Shown here: piece after piece, positions 30,289 to 40,071 of the stretch
Layout: each line of letters begins with the position of its first letter
Position numbering within the stretch: position 1 is the stretch's first letter
From: Thermus parvatiensis
GTDB taxonomy: Bacteria > Deinococcota > Deinococci > Deinococcales > Thermaceae
Reading direction: 5' to 3'
Assembly (NCBI RefSeq): GCF_001535545.1
Contig: NZ_CP014141.1
Span: 992,001-1,056,000 of the forward strand
DNA: 64,000 nt
Translations under genes and position numbers: made by a program
The notes under the pieces: model-generated
Database searches by the model: none
The model's input: only the letters and a program-made list of their open reading frames with translations
Told to the model about the DNA's origin: nothing

Positions 30289-32857
30289 AGCTCTACGTGG
30301 CCTCGGCGGGCACGGGGAAGACCCATACCCTGGTGGAGGAGCTTTTGGCCCTGGTGAAGGGGGGCGTGCCCCTAAGGCGCATCGCCGCCGTCACCTTCAC
30401 CCGCAAGGCGGCGGAGGAGCTTCGGGCCCGGGCGAGGAAGAGGGTGGAGGCCCTGGCCCGGGAGGAGCCGGGCTTTGGCGGGGCGGTCCGGGAGGTCCAC
30501 GGGGCGGTCTTCGGCACCATCCACGGCTTCATGGCGGAGGCCTTGCGCCACGCGGCCCCCTTCCTCTCCCTGGACCCGGACTTCGCCGTGGTGGACGAGC
30601 TCCTCGCCGAGGCCCTCTTCCTGGAGGAGGCGCGAAGCCTCCTCTACCTCCTGGGGGAGGACCCGGGGCTTGAGGCCTTCCTCCGCCGCCTCTACCAGGG
30701 GCGGACCCTGGCCGAGGCCTTTCGGCCCCTGGAAGGGGCGGAGGGGCTCGTCCGCCTCTTCGGCAAAGCCCTGGACCGGTACCGCCGCCGCGCCCAGGAG
30801 GTCCTGGGCCCGGGGGACCTCGAGGCCCTCGCCCTCCGCCTCCTCCGCCACCCCCAGGCCCTCGCCCGGGTGGTGGCGCGCTTCCCCCACGTCCTCGTGG
30901 ACGAGTACCAGGACACAAGCCCCCTCCAGGGGCGCTTCTTCGGGGCCCTGGAAGAGGCGGGGGCCCGGGTGGTGGCCGTGGGGGACCCGAAGCAGTCCAT
31001 CTACCTCTTCCGCAACGCCCGGCTGGAGGTCTTCCGCGAGGCCCTGGAGCGGGCGGAGGAAGTCTTGGTCCTGGACGAGACCCGCCGCCACGCCCGGAGG
31101 GTGGCCGCTTTCCTGAACCGCTTCGTGGCCCTCTTTCCCGAGGAGGAGCGGGTGGAGGTGCGGCCCTTTAGGGAAGCCGAGGGCCGGGTGGAGGTCCACT
31201 GGGTGGAGGGGGGGCGGGGCTTGAGGAAAGGAGGCGGTTTGAGGCCGACCTCCTCGCCCGCCGCCTCCTCGCCCTGAAGGCGGAGGGCTACGCCTTTGGG
31301 GAGATGGCCGTCTTGGTGCGGAGCCGCACGAGCCTTCCCCTTTTGGAGCGGGCCTTCCGCGCCCGGGGCGTGCCTTACGTCCTTCGCCGGGGGCAGAGCT
31401 TCTTCAACCGCCTGGAGGTCCGGGACCTTTACCACGCCCTGCGGCTCGCCCTTCTCGAGGGGCCCCCGGGCCCCGAGGAGCGCCGCTCCCTCCTTGCCTT
31501 TCTGCGAAGCCCCTTCGTGGGGCTTGACCTCGGGGAGGTGGAGGAGGCCCTCCTCCGGGAAGACCCGCTTCCTTACCTCCCCCAGGCGGTGCGGGACCGG
31601 GTGGCCTGGCTGAGGGGCCTCGCCGGGAAGCGGCCCCTCGAGGCCCTCAAGGCCCTGGTGCGGGACGAGGTCTTTCTTTCCCGGCTTTCCCCCCGGGCCC
31701 GGGCCAACCTGGACGCCCTCCTCCTCCTCGCGGGCCTGGAGCGCTTCCCCGACCTGGAGGCCCTCCTGGAGTGGCTCAGGCTCCGGGCCCTGGACCCCGA
31801 GGCGAGCGAGCTTCCCGAGGGTGGGGAAGGGGTGGCCCTCCTCACGGTCCACGCCGCCAAGGGGCTGGAGTGGCCGGTGGTGGCCGTCTACGACGTGGCC
31901 CGAGGGGAGCCAGGCCCGGCCTCCCCCGTCCTCGTGGGGCCTGAGGGGGAGGTGGCCGTGGCGGGGACTCGGGCCCACCGGGACCTCGCCCAAAGGCTTG
32001 CTCAGGCCCAGAGGGAGGAGGCGGTCCGCCTCCTCTACGTGGCCCTCTCCCGGGCCCGGGACGTCCTCCTCGTCACCGGAAGCCGCTCGGGCCGGGAAAG
32101 CCCCTGGGCCCAGGCCCTGGAAAGGCTCGGCCTGGGCCCGGAAAGCCAGGACCCCCTGGTGGCGCGCCACCCTGTGCCCCAGGGCTGGAGGCCGCCCCGC
32201 CCGGCGCCCGCCGCGAGGCGGGAAGGGCCTCCAGCCCCCTACGCCGAGCACCTCCTTCCCCCAAAGCCCCTCCCCCTCGTCCACTCCCCGAGCGCCCACC
32301 TGAAGGCGGAGCCCAAGCCCCTCGCCGAGGCCTTGGAGGGGGAGGCCGTCTCCGGGTTCGCCCGCGCCCTCGGCACCCTGGTCCACTACGCCCTCGCCCG
32401 GGACCTGGACCCGGAGGACGGGAGGGCCATGCGGGCCCTCCTCCACCAGGAGGTGGCCTTCCCCTTCGCTGAGGAAGAGAGGGAGAGGCTTTTGGCCGAG
32501 GTCCGGGCCCTGCTTCGGCGCTACCGGGGGATGCTGGGGCGGGAGCTTCCTGCCCTGGAGGCGCGGGCGGAGGATTACCGGGAGCTTCCCCTTGTCCTTC
32601 CCCTCAAGGGGACGGTCTGGCACGGGGTGCTGGACCGGGTCTACCGGGTGGGGGACCGCTGGTACCTGGACGACTACAAGACGGACCGGGAGGTCCGGCC
32701 CGAGGCCTACCGCCTCCAGCTCGCCCTTTACCGGCGGGCCCTCCTCGAGGCCTGGGGGGTAAGGGCCGAGGCCCGGCTCGTCTACCTGCGCGCCGGGCGG
32801 GTCCACGCCTTCGGCGAGGCGGAGCTTGAGGAGGCCTTGGCGGCCCTCCCCTCATAG
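30285..32857 (+). CDS. AddA-like UvrD-type helicase with nuclease domain (one frame break)
   Basis: GTG 30285 overlaps the addB-like stop. SF1 motifs: I SAGTGKTHTL, Ia VTFTRKAAEELRAR, II HVLVDEYQDTSPLQ, III VVAVGDPKQSIYLFR, V TVHAAKGLEWPVV, VI LLYVALSRARD. The C-terminal PD-(D/E)xK nuclease shows GTVWHGVLDRVY and WYLDDYKTDR with a downstream Gln in YRLQLALYRR. The frame breaks at the G run 31208-31214, one short; repaired length about 857 aa. Helicase and nuclease sites both look intact here, unlike the partner. Confidence 0.85.
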
Positions 32858-33085
32858 CTCCAGGCGCTGGGCGTCGTGGCGGCCTCCCCAGAGGCGCTTT
32901 TCTCCCTCGGGGGTGAGGAAGAAGCTGTTGCGGTCGTCCCGGACCTGGCGCTTGAGCACCTTGAGGACCTTCTTCTTGGCCTCCTTGTCCAAGACCGGAA
33001 AGAGGAGCTCAAAGCGGTTCTGGAAGTTGCGGGGCATGGCGTCGGCGCTGGTGAGGTAGACCCGCCACTCCCCCCGGCCCGGAAG
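32852..33085 (-). pseudogene. ppk: Polyphosphate kinase (ppk1), C-terminal remnant
   Basis: Reads GEWRVYLTSADAMPRNFQNR, then FELLFPVLDKEAKKKVLKVL, and ends GGRHDAQRLEL. SADAMPRN followed by FELLFPVLD is the C-terminal phosphatidyl-transferase-like segment of PPK1. Only about 70 residues remain of ~700; upstream of about 33075-33085 the sequence no longer matches. The addA-like gene runs convergently into its 3' end. Confidence 0.8.
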
Positions 33086-33254
33086 GCGGCGGCCCGGGCC
33101 GCAAGGTGGTCCGGGGCCTTAAGGACGCGGCCCGGGAGGCCCTGGCGGAACGCTTCCTCTTCAAGAAGGGGGCGTGGCCTGGCTGGAAGGCCGGCCCAGG
33201 CCCGGGGAGGTGGTCCTTAGGGCCTTTCTCTCCCCTAAGGTCTTCCGGATCTAA
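33086..33254 (+). pseudogene. C-terminal remnant of an unidentified gene
   Basis: On the plus strand a frame reads KVVRGLKDAAREALAERFLF, then KKGGVAWLEGRPRPGEVVLR and AFLSPKVFRI stop at 33254, after adding one G to the run 33168-33172. It has the composition of a real protein C-terminus but no start; its 5' part ends at the same junction that truncates ppk. I do not recognise the family. Confidence 0.5.
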
Positions 33255-33289
33255 GGGGCCGCGTTACGGTGGGGGGCGCTTTCCTCGGG

Positions 33290-33295
33290 TAGCCT
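33290..33295 (+). promoter_or_regulatory. -10 element of the aldehyde dehydrogenase gene
   Basis: TAGCCT followed by 6 nt (TAGGGT) and ATG 33302; leaderless geometry. Confidence 0.45.
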
Positions 33296-33301
33296 TAGGG
33301 T

Positions 33302-34729
33302 ATGGAGGTCAAGGAAGCACCCACGGAGGCCCTCATCGGCGGGGCGTGGCGGCGCTTGGAGCGGAGGTTCCCCGTGGTCTCTCCGGCCACGGGGGAGCGG
33401 GTGGCCGAGGTGGCGGACTGCGGGGAGGAGGAGGCGCGGGAGGCCTTGGAGGAGGCGGTTTTGGCCTTCCCCGCCTGGAGCCGGGCCACGGCCTACGAGC
33501 GGGCCCAGGTCCTCAGGCGCTGGTACGAGCGCATCCTGGAGCACAAGGAGCCCCTCGCCCGGCTCATGGCCCTGGAGATGGGGAAGCCCCTCAAGGAGGG
33601 GCGGGCCGAGGTGGCTTACGCCGCGGGGTTCGTGGAGTGGTACGCCGAGGAGGCGAAGCGGGTCTACGGCGAGACGGTCCCCTCCCAGTTCCCCCACAAG
33701 CGGATCCTGGTGCGCTACGAGCCCGTGGGGCCGGTTTACGGCATCACCCCCTGGAACTTCCCCGCGGCCATGGTGACCCGAAAAGTGGCCCCGGCCTTGG
33801 CGGCGGGGTGCACCTTCGTGCTCAAGCCCGCGGAGGAAAGCCCCCTCACCGCCCTCTACCTGGCGAAGCTCTTCCTCGAGGCGGGGGGCCCCCCTGGGGT
33901 CTTCCAAGTCCTCCCCACCTCCAGGCCTGCCGAGGTCTCCCGCCCCTTCCTGGAGGACGAAAGGGTCCGCAAGCTCACCTTCACGGGGAGCACCGAGGTG
34001 GGGGTGAGGCTCTACGAGGAGGCGGCCAAGACCCTCAAGCGGGTCTCTTTGGAGCTTGGGGGTGGGGCACCCGTCTTGGTCTTCGCCGACGCCGACCTGG
34101 AGCGGGCGGTGGAGGAGACGCTTCGGGCCAAGTTCCGTAACGCCGGGGAGTCCTGCGTGGCCGCCAACCGGATCTTCGTCCAGGCGGAGGTGGCCGAGGC
34201 CTTCGCCGAGGCCTACGCGAGAAGGGTCCAGGCCCTGAAGGTGGGGGACCCCCTTTCGGAGGAGACGGACATCGGCCCCCTGGTGAACGAGGCCGCCCTT
34301 AGAAAGGTGCGGACCCACGTGGAAGACGCCCTCGCCAAGGGGGCGAGGCTCGTGGCCGGGGGTGAGGCCAAGGGGCTTTTCTTCGCCCCCACGGTGCTTT
34401 TGGACGTGAGGCCCGAAAGCCTCCTCTTCCGGGAGGAGACCTTTGGCCCGGTGGCCCCCCTCACGGTCTTCCGGGAAGAGGAGGAGGCGGTGCGCTGGGC
34501 CAACGGCTTCCCCGTGGGGCTTGCGGCCTACGTCTTCACCCGGGACCTCTCCCGGGCCTTCCGGGTGGCCGAGGCCCTGGAGTACGGCATCGTGGGGGTG
34601 AACGACGGCGTGCCCTCCACCCCCCAGGCCCCCTTCGGCGGCGTGAAGCGCTCGGGGCTCGGCCGGGAAGGGGGGAAGTGGGGCCTTTTGGAGTACCTAG
34701 AGGTGAAGTACGTGTCCCTCGGCCTCTGA
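33302..34729 (+). CDS. NAD(P)-dependent aldehyde dehydrogenase (succinate-semialdehyde type)
   Basis: 475 aa, unbroken. Cofactor region ITPWNFPAAMVTRKVAPALA and LKPAEESPL, catalytic Glu in SLELGGGAPVLVF, catalytic Cys in RNAGESCVAANRIFV, and C-terminal APFGGVKRSGLGREGGKWGL. Spacing and the SCVAANR segment resemble succinate-semialdehyde dehydrogenases (GabD class), but substrate cannot be assigned from sequence alone. Its 3' end overlaps the convergent HD-GYP remnant by 33 bp. Confidence 0.85.
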   Translation: MEVKEAPTEALIGGAWRRLERRFPVVSPATGERVAEVADCGEEEAREALEEAVLAFPAWSRATAYERAQVLRRWYERILEHKEPLARLMALEMGKPLKEGRAEVAYAAGFVEWYAEEAKRVYGETVPSQFPHKRILVRYEPVGPVYGITPWNFPAAMVTRKVAPALAAGCTFVLKPAEESPLTALYLAKLFLEAGGPPGVFQVLPTSRPAEVSRPFLEDERVRKLTFTGSTEVGVRLYEEAAKTLKRVSLELGGGAPVLVFADADLERAVEETLRAKFRNAGESCVAANRIFVQAEVAEAFAEAYARRVQALKVGDPLSEETDIGPLVNEAALRKVRTHVEDALAKGARLVAGGEAKGLFFAPTVLLDVRPESLLFREETFGPVAPLTVFREEEEAVRWANGFPVGLAAYVFTRDLSRAFRVAEALEYGIVGVNDGVPSTPQAPFGGVKRSGLGREGGKWGLLEYLEVKYVSLGL

Positions 34730-35396
34730 GGCCCCGCGCCGGAGGCCCGACCGCAAGGCCCGCACCGCCTCGAGGGCGAGCCTCCCCTCCCGGGCCTCCC
34801 GCTCCAGGGCCTCCAGGGCTTCCTCGGGTTTTACGGCCTTCCGGTAGGTCCTGCGGCTGGTGAGGGCGTCGTACATGTCGGCGGCGCTCAGGACCTGGAC
34901 CAGGAGGGGGATCTCCGTGAGGCCGTCGGGGTAGCCGGAGCCGTCCAGCTTCTCGTGGTGCCAGCGCACATAGGGACGGAGGCGGGGGTGGGCCTTCAGG
35001 GGCGTGAGGATCTCGTCCCCCTTGACGGGGTGGGCTTGGATGAGCCGCCAGTCCGCTTCCGAAAGCGGGGCCTCTCCCCGAAGGATGCGGTCGGGCAGGC
35101 CGATCTTGCCCACGTCGTGGAGGAGCGCCCCCATGTGGAGGTCCCGGAGCTCCTCCTCACCGGCCCCAAGCTCCCGCGCCCCCAGGAGGGCGTAGCGGGC
35201 GACCCGCTCCGCGTGGCCTGCGGTGTAGGGGTCCTTGGCCTCCACCGCCCGCACCAGGGCGAGGAGGGCCCGTTCCAGGTCCGCCAGCTTCTCTTGAAGC
35301 CGCCTCCGCTCCAGATGCCCCTTCACCCGGAGCCGGAGCTCGGTGAGGTCAAAGGGGCGGTTCAGGAAGTCGTCGGCCTCCGCCTCCAGGCCCCTA
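34697..35396 (-). pseudogene. HD-GYP response regulator lacking most of its receiver domain
   Basis: An HD-GYP phosphodiesterase domain is complete: DPYTAGHAERVARYALLGA, LLHDVGKIGLPDRIL, HPVKGDEIL, RWHHEKLDGSGYPDGLTEIP and ADMYDALTSRRTYRKA. In front of it only the last part of a receiver domain remains (GLEAEADDFLNRPFDLTELR); beyond about 35396 the homology stops, 36 bp before the lipocalin-like gene ends. A GTG at 35326 could start a 209-aa domain-only protein. So the c-di-GMP hydrolase core may survive without phosphorylation control. Confidence 0.7.
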
Positions 35397-35408
35397 GGTA
35401 GGGGGAGA

Positions 35409-35430
35409 GTGTGAAAACCGTGTAAAAACC
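35409..35430. repeat. Tandem 11-bp direct repeat at a deletion scar
   Basis: GTGTGAAAACC (35409-35419) directly followed by GTGTAAAAACC (35420-35430), 10 of 11 identical, next to the stop of the lipocalin-like gene. The 11-bp period equals that of PhoB/OmpR-family direct-repeat sites. Function unproven. Confidence 0.6.
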
Positions 35431-35431
35431 C

Positions 35432-36418
35432 TTACGGCCGGAAGGCCCCGGCCACGAACTCGCCCATGCCGCGGGCGCGGACGCGGTAGCCCCTGAAGCG
35501 GCCCTCCCCCGCCACGGGCCCTTCCCAGTAGGCCACCCGGGTGGTGCGGGAGAGGATCTCCCCCTCGCGGAAGAGGGGCCTCAGGACCAAGGCGATTTCC
35601 GGCCCTTCCAGGCGCCAGGCCAGGGTGTAGGCGCGGCCCGAGGGGCTCGTCCAGGTCTCCAAGGGAAGGAAGTCCAGGGCGAGGTCCTCCCTGTTGCCCA
35701 GGGGGTCCACCCGGCTCGCCAGGACCTGGACCACCCGCCCCGAGGCCCCCTTGACCCGGTAGGCCATGAGCTCGGAGCCGTCCGAGAGGTGGAGGCCGAA
35801 CCAGTCCCAGGTGGCGGCAATCCCGGAGAGCTGTTCCCCCCACTGGTGGTCCAGCCAGGCCTCCCCCCGCGCCTCCTCCCCCAGGACCTCCCCCCAGGCG
35901 GCGACCCGGGTGTAGGACTGGTAGTGCATCCGCCCCGTCTCCGCGGTGCCCGAGGGGGGGTGGACCACGGGAGGCTTCAGGGGACGGAAGCGGAGGTCCA
36001 CGCCCGGCGCCTCGAGGCGGAACCCCTCCCCCTCCCGGTAAAACCGCCACCCCATGAGGGCCAGCCGCGGGCCGGGCAGGGCCTCGCCCCTCTTGGCGAA
36101 GAGGTCCTGGTCCGCCACCTCCAAAAAGCGCCGCTTCCCGGTGCGGAGGTCGGTGAGGGCGAGGTGGGCGGCGTGGAAGGGCCCGAAGAGGCTTCCGGGG
36201 AGGCCCAGGATGCGGTAGGAGGGCGGGGCGTAGGCCTTGAAGAAGGCGAAGTGGAAGGCGTAGGGCTCCGCCCACCCCGAGGCGTACCACCACTCCAGCT
36301 GGGCGGGCTTGGGGTCCCAGTCCTCGGGCTCGGGAAGGCGGCCCGGGTCCACGGCGAGAAGGGCGGGGGCGCAGGCCGCGAGGAGGAGGGCGAGCCAGGC
36401 GGTCCGGAAGGGGCGCAT
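35432..36418 (-). CDS. CrtC/AttH-type lipocalin-fold lipoprotein
   Basis: 328 aa from ATG 36418 (GGAGG upstream). Lipoprotein signal: MRPFRTAWLALLLAACAP, lipobox LAAC. The mature part shows LEWWYASGWAEPYAFHFAFF, MHYQSYTRVAAWGEV and GEAWLDHQWGEQLSGIAATW, features of the CrtC/AttH lipocalin family (carotenoid 1,2-hydratase relatives and secreted hydrolase-like proteins). The DHQWG and DWFGLHLSDGSELM blocks are the strongest. Activity unknown; likely exported and lipid-anchored. Divergent from the PfkB gene. Confidence 0.75.
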   Translation of the reverse strand: MRPFRTAWLALLLAACAPALLAVDPGRLPEPEDWDPKPAQLEWWYASGWAEPYAFHFAFFKAYAPPSYRILGLPGSLFGPFHAAHLALTDLRTGKRRFLEVADQDLFAKRGEALPGPRLALMGWRFYREGEGFRLEAPGVDLRFRPLKPPVVHPPSGTAETGRMHYQSYTRVAAWGEVLGEEARGEAWLDHQWGEQLSGIAATWDWFGLHLSDGSELMAYRVKGASGRVVQVLASRVDPLGNREDLALDFLPLETWTSPSGRAYTLAWRLEGPEIALVLRPLFREGEILSRTTRVAYWEGPVAGEGRFRGYRVRARGMGEFVAGAFRP

Positions 36419-36425
36419 TTTCCTC

Positions 36426-36432
36426 CATAATA
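36426..36432. promoter_or_regulatory. Overlapping divergent -10 elements
   Basis: Plus strand CATAAT (36426-36431), 6 nt, ATG 36438. Minus strand TATTAT (36427-36432), 8 nt, ATG 36418. The two hexamers share five base pairs, so only one direction can open at a time. Confidence 0.55.
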
Positions 36433-36437
36433 GGCGC

Positions 36438-37355
36438 ATGGTGGAGAAGCCCGCCATCGCCCTCGTGGGGGAGAGCCTGGTGGACTTGGTCCTGGAGGGG
36501 GAAAGCCCCCTTACCTTCACCGGGGCCTTAGGCGGCTCGGTCCTGAACACGGCCACGGTCCTCGCCCGGCTCGGCTACCCCGTTCGCTTCTTTTCCGAGG
36601 TGGGGGAGGACTGGCTTTCCGCCTGGAGCGAGGCGGAGATGGCCCGGAGGGGCCTGAACCCAAAGCTTCAGCGCCACCCCGGCCCCATGCCCTTGGCCCT
36701 CGTCCGTCTGGATCCGGAGGGGAACGCCCGTTACAGCTTCCACCGCTCCTTCCAGGCCCCCTTCCTGCCGGAGGCGGGCGCCTTGCGGGGGGTGGGGGCC
36801 TTCCACTTCGGCTCCCTCTTCGCCCTCGAGGCCCGCACCGCGAAAGGGGTGGCCGCCCTTTTGGAGGAGGCCGCGAGGGCGGGGGCCCTCCTTTCCTACG
36901 ACCCCAACCTCAGGGGCCTCCCCTCGCCCGAGGAAAGGGCCCGGGTAGAGGCCTACCTCGGGCGGGTGGACCTTTTGAAGCTTTCCTTGGAGGACGCCCG
37001 CCTCCTCTTCCCCGAGGCGCCCTTGGAGGCCGTGCGCCGCCTCCCTTCCAGGCTCAAGGTCCTCACCCTGGGGCCCGAGGGGGCTTTGGCCTTCCTCGGG
37101 GAAGGGGAGGTGCGGGTTCCCGGGGTGCGGGTGCGGGTGGTGGACACCGTGGGCGCGGGGGACACCTTCACGGCGGGCCTCCTCGCCCTCCTCCTCAGGC
37201 GGGGCGGGGGGGTTTTGGAGGGCCTGGACCTCGAGGGCCTGCGGGAGGCTTTGGAGGCGGCCGTGGCCCTTTCCGCCTTGGCCTGCACCGTCCGGGGGGC
37301 GGGCCTCCCCGAGGAGGGCCTCGCCGCCTGGCGGGCCCGGTGGCTTGCGGGCTAG
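36438..37355 (+). CDS. PfkB-family sugar kinase
   Basis: 305 aa. Ribokinase fold with GALGGSVLNTATVLARLGYP near the N-terminus (substrate side) and the ATP/anion-hole signature DTVGAGDTFTAGLLALLL with the catalytic Asp. FHFGSLFALEARTAKGV is typical of fructokinase or 2-keto-3-deoxygluconate kinase members. Substrate not determinable. Convergent with the large HD-GYP gene (4-bp overlap). Confidence 0.88.
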   Translation: MVEKPAIALVGESLVDLVLEGESPLTFTGALGGSVLNTATVLARLGYPVRFFSEVGEDWLSAWSEAEMARRGLNPKLQRHPGPMPLALVRLDPEGNARYSFHRSFQAPFLPEAGALRGVGAFHFGSLFALEARTAKGVAALLEEAARAGALLSYDPNLRGLPSPEERARVEAYLGRVDLLKLSLEDARLLFPEAPLEAVRRLPSRLKVLTLGPEGALAFLGEGEVRVPGVRVRVVDTVGAGDTFTAGLLALLLRRGGGVLEGLDLEGLREALEAAVALSALACTVRGAGLPEEGLAAWRARWLAG

Positions 37356-40071
37356 GCCTCCTCGGCCATGAGCTTCAGAAAGGCCTCCACCACCTCGGGG
37401 TCAAACTGCTTGCCCGCCTCTTCCCGGATGTAGGCCAGGGCCTTCTCCTTCGGCCAGGCCTTGCGGTAGGGCCGGTCCGAGGTGAGGGCGTCGTACACGT
37501 CCGCCACGGCGAAGATGCGGGCCGATAGGGGGATCTCCAGGCCCTTTAGCCCCCTCGGGTAGCCCGAGCCGTCCCAGCGCTCGTGGTGGGCGTAGGGGAC
37601 CTCCAGGGCCTTCTTGAGGAAGGGGATCCCGGAGAGCCACTCGTAGGCGTAGACGGGGTGCAACTTCATCACCGCCCACTCCTCCTCCGTGAGGGGGCCG
37701 GGCTTGAGGAGGATCCTGTCGGGGATGGCGATCTTGCCCACGTCGTGGAGGATGGCCCCGCGCCTCAGGTCGTCCAGGTCCTCCTCCGGCACCCCCAAGG
37801 CCTCAGCCAGGCGCAGGGTGAGGGCGGTGACCCGCTCCGTGTGCCCCGCCGTCTCCTGGTCGCGGAGCTCCACCGCCTTGGCCCAGCCCCACAGGGTGAG
37901 CTCGTAGGTGGCCTCCAGCTCCCGCTGGCTCTTCTGCAGGTCCCGGAGGACCCTGAGGCTGTCCAGGGCCAGGGCGCTCTGCCCCACCAGGGCTTCCAGA
38001 AAGGCCTCGTCCTCCCCCAGGAGGTCCCAGGGCCTGCGGGTGAAGACGGCGAGCACCCCGAGGAGGCTTCCCCGGGCGAGGAGGGGGTAGGCCCTTTCCG
38101 CCACCAGGCCCTCCTCGCGGGTGAACTCCGGGTGGCTTCCCGGCTCCCGGCGAAGGTCGTCCACCGCCACCTTCTCCCCGGTGAGGGCGGCTCGGCCCAC
38201 GTGCCCCTGGCCGAGGAAGAGGGTTTGGGGGGGACCGGCGTGCGGAAGCCCCGGTGGGCGGCGAGGCGGAGGGTCTTTTCCCGAGGCGCGTAGAGGAAGA
38301 AGGCGGCGGCGTCCAAAGGAAGGAGGAAGAGCTTGTCCAGGAGGATCTCCAGGCTCGGGGCCAGGTCCATGGAGGCGAGGATGGCCTGGTTCACCTGCCG
38401 TAGGGCCTCCAGGTGGGCCACCCGCTTGGCGAGCTTCTCCCGAAGCTGGGCCCGGCGCACGGCGTTGCCGATGGTCTCGGCCAGGACCTGGATCCTCTCC
38501 AGCTCGGGCGGGGTGGGAAGGCGCCCCCCGGGCCAGGCGAGGAGGAGGACCCCCACCGGGTTCTTTCCTGCAAGGAGCGGGTGGGCGAGGCCCGCCCAGC
38601 CCTCGGGGATGTGGGGCGGGCGGCCTCCCGGAGGCGGGGGTCGTTCTTGAGGTCGGGGCTCAACACCACCTGGCCCTTGAGGGCGAGGCCCGTAAGGCTT
38701 TTCTCCTCCAGCCTGGGGGCTCCAGGAAGGCGCCTGATGAAACCCCGGGCGGCCTCCTCGGTGAGGCGCGGGGGTCTTCCTCGTAGAGGAGGAGGGCGCC
38801 CGCGCCGGCCTCGGTGATCCGCAAGGCGGCGTCCAGGGCGCTCTCCATCATCTCCTTCAGGTTCTCGCTCTGGCGGAGGGCGAGGGCCACTTGGGCGAAG
38901 GCCTCCAGGGTCCTTTCCCGCTCCTTGGCCTCGGTGATGTCCAGGCCCACGCCCAGCACGGCGGGCCTGCCCTGGACCTCCACCCGGGCGGCGGAGTAGT
39001 CCAGCCAGCGCACCTGCCCCTCCTTGGTGAGGACGCGGAAGGTGTAGCGGGTGGGTGGGGCCTCCCCCTTTAGGCGGGCGAGGCCCCGGGCGCGCACCAC
39101 CTCCCGGTCTTGGGGATGGACGAACTTCCATATGGGCCTGGCCTTGAGCTCCTCCAGGCTGTAGCCCGTGAGGCGCAGGGCTTCCTGGTTGGCGAAGGCG
39201 AGGCGGGCGCTGGTGGGGTCCTTGGGGTCTTCCGCCTGCCAGAGCAGGATGAGGGCGGGGGCGGTCTCCGCCAGGGTGCGGAAGAGGGCCTCGGACTCCT
39301 TTAGGGCCCGTTCCCGGGTCACTTCCTCGCTCACGTCGTAGGTGTAGCCCGTGAGGAGCCGGGTTTTGGGGTCGTAGACCACGGTGTCCCGGAGCCAAAC
39401 GTAGGCCCCCTTCTGCCCGTGGAGGAAGCGGTAGGTGGCGATCTGGACCTCCCCCGGGTGGGCCACGGCCCGGCGCACGGCCTCCTCCAGCCTGGGCCGG
39501 TCCTCCGGGTGGACCTTGGAGAAGAAAAAGGCGGGGTCTTCCAGGAGGGCCTCCGCCGGGTAGCCCAGAACCCCCCGCGTCTGCCTGGGGGCGGCGTAGA
39601 TTAGGGGGCGTAGGCGGGGTCTTGGCCCTCCTCCAACCGGGCCTGGTAGACCACGCCTGGGAGAGCTTCCAGCACGCTTTTCAGCCGGGCGCGCTCCTCT
39701 TCCAGCTCGGTCTCGTCGTGGACGTTGATGACGATCCCCCTGACTGCAGGGTCCTCCAGGAGGTTCCTTCCCCAGACCCGCACCTTCCGCACCCGCCCCC
39801 AGGCGTCCAGGAGGCGCAGGCGGAACTCCCGGGTCTTCCCGGGGTGGCGGAGGAGGTCCTCTAGGGCGGCCTCGGCGTAGGCGCGGTCCTCGGGGTGGAC
39901 GAAGTCCAGGGCGTAAAGCGTCTCGCGGGCGTACCCTTCCGGGTCGTAGCCCAGGACCTGGCGCACGTTGGGGGAGGCGTAGCGGATCACGCCCTCCGCG
40001 TCCAGGACGTAGACCAGGTCCCTCGCGTTTTCCACGAGGGCCTGGAAGCCGACCAGCGTGCTTTTTGCCAC
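37352..40071 (-). CDS. PAS-PAS-PAS-GAF-GAF-HD-GYP phosphodiesterase (four frame breaks)
   Basis: GTG 40071 (GGAGGTAGC upstream). Three PAS modules (FQALVENARDLVYVLDAEGV; YAAPRQTRGVLGY; LFRTLAETAPALILLW with LARLKGEAPPTRYTFRVL), two GAF-like modules, then HD-GYP: TAGHTERVTALTLRLAEAL, ILHDVGKIAIPDRILLKPG, YAHHERWDGSGYPRGLKGLE and VADVYDALTSDRPYRKAW. Breaks, each one base short on the plus strand, at 39604-39608, 38770-38774, 38613-38616 and 38227-38233. Repaired length about 907 aa. Predicted cyclic-di-GMP hydrolase with multiple sensor inputs, next to a GGDEF synthase. Confidence 0.82.

Noticed and set aside
33691..33713. Third copy of the CACAAGCGG-N5-ATCGTGAA motif inside the aldehyde dehydrogenase gene
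   Set aside because: Only the CACAAGCGG half is present, within coding sequence; the second half does not match.
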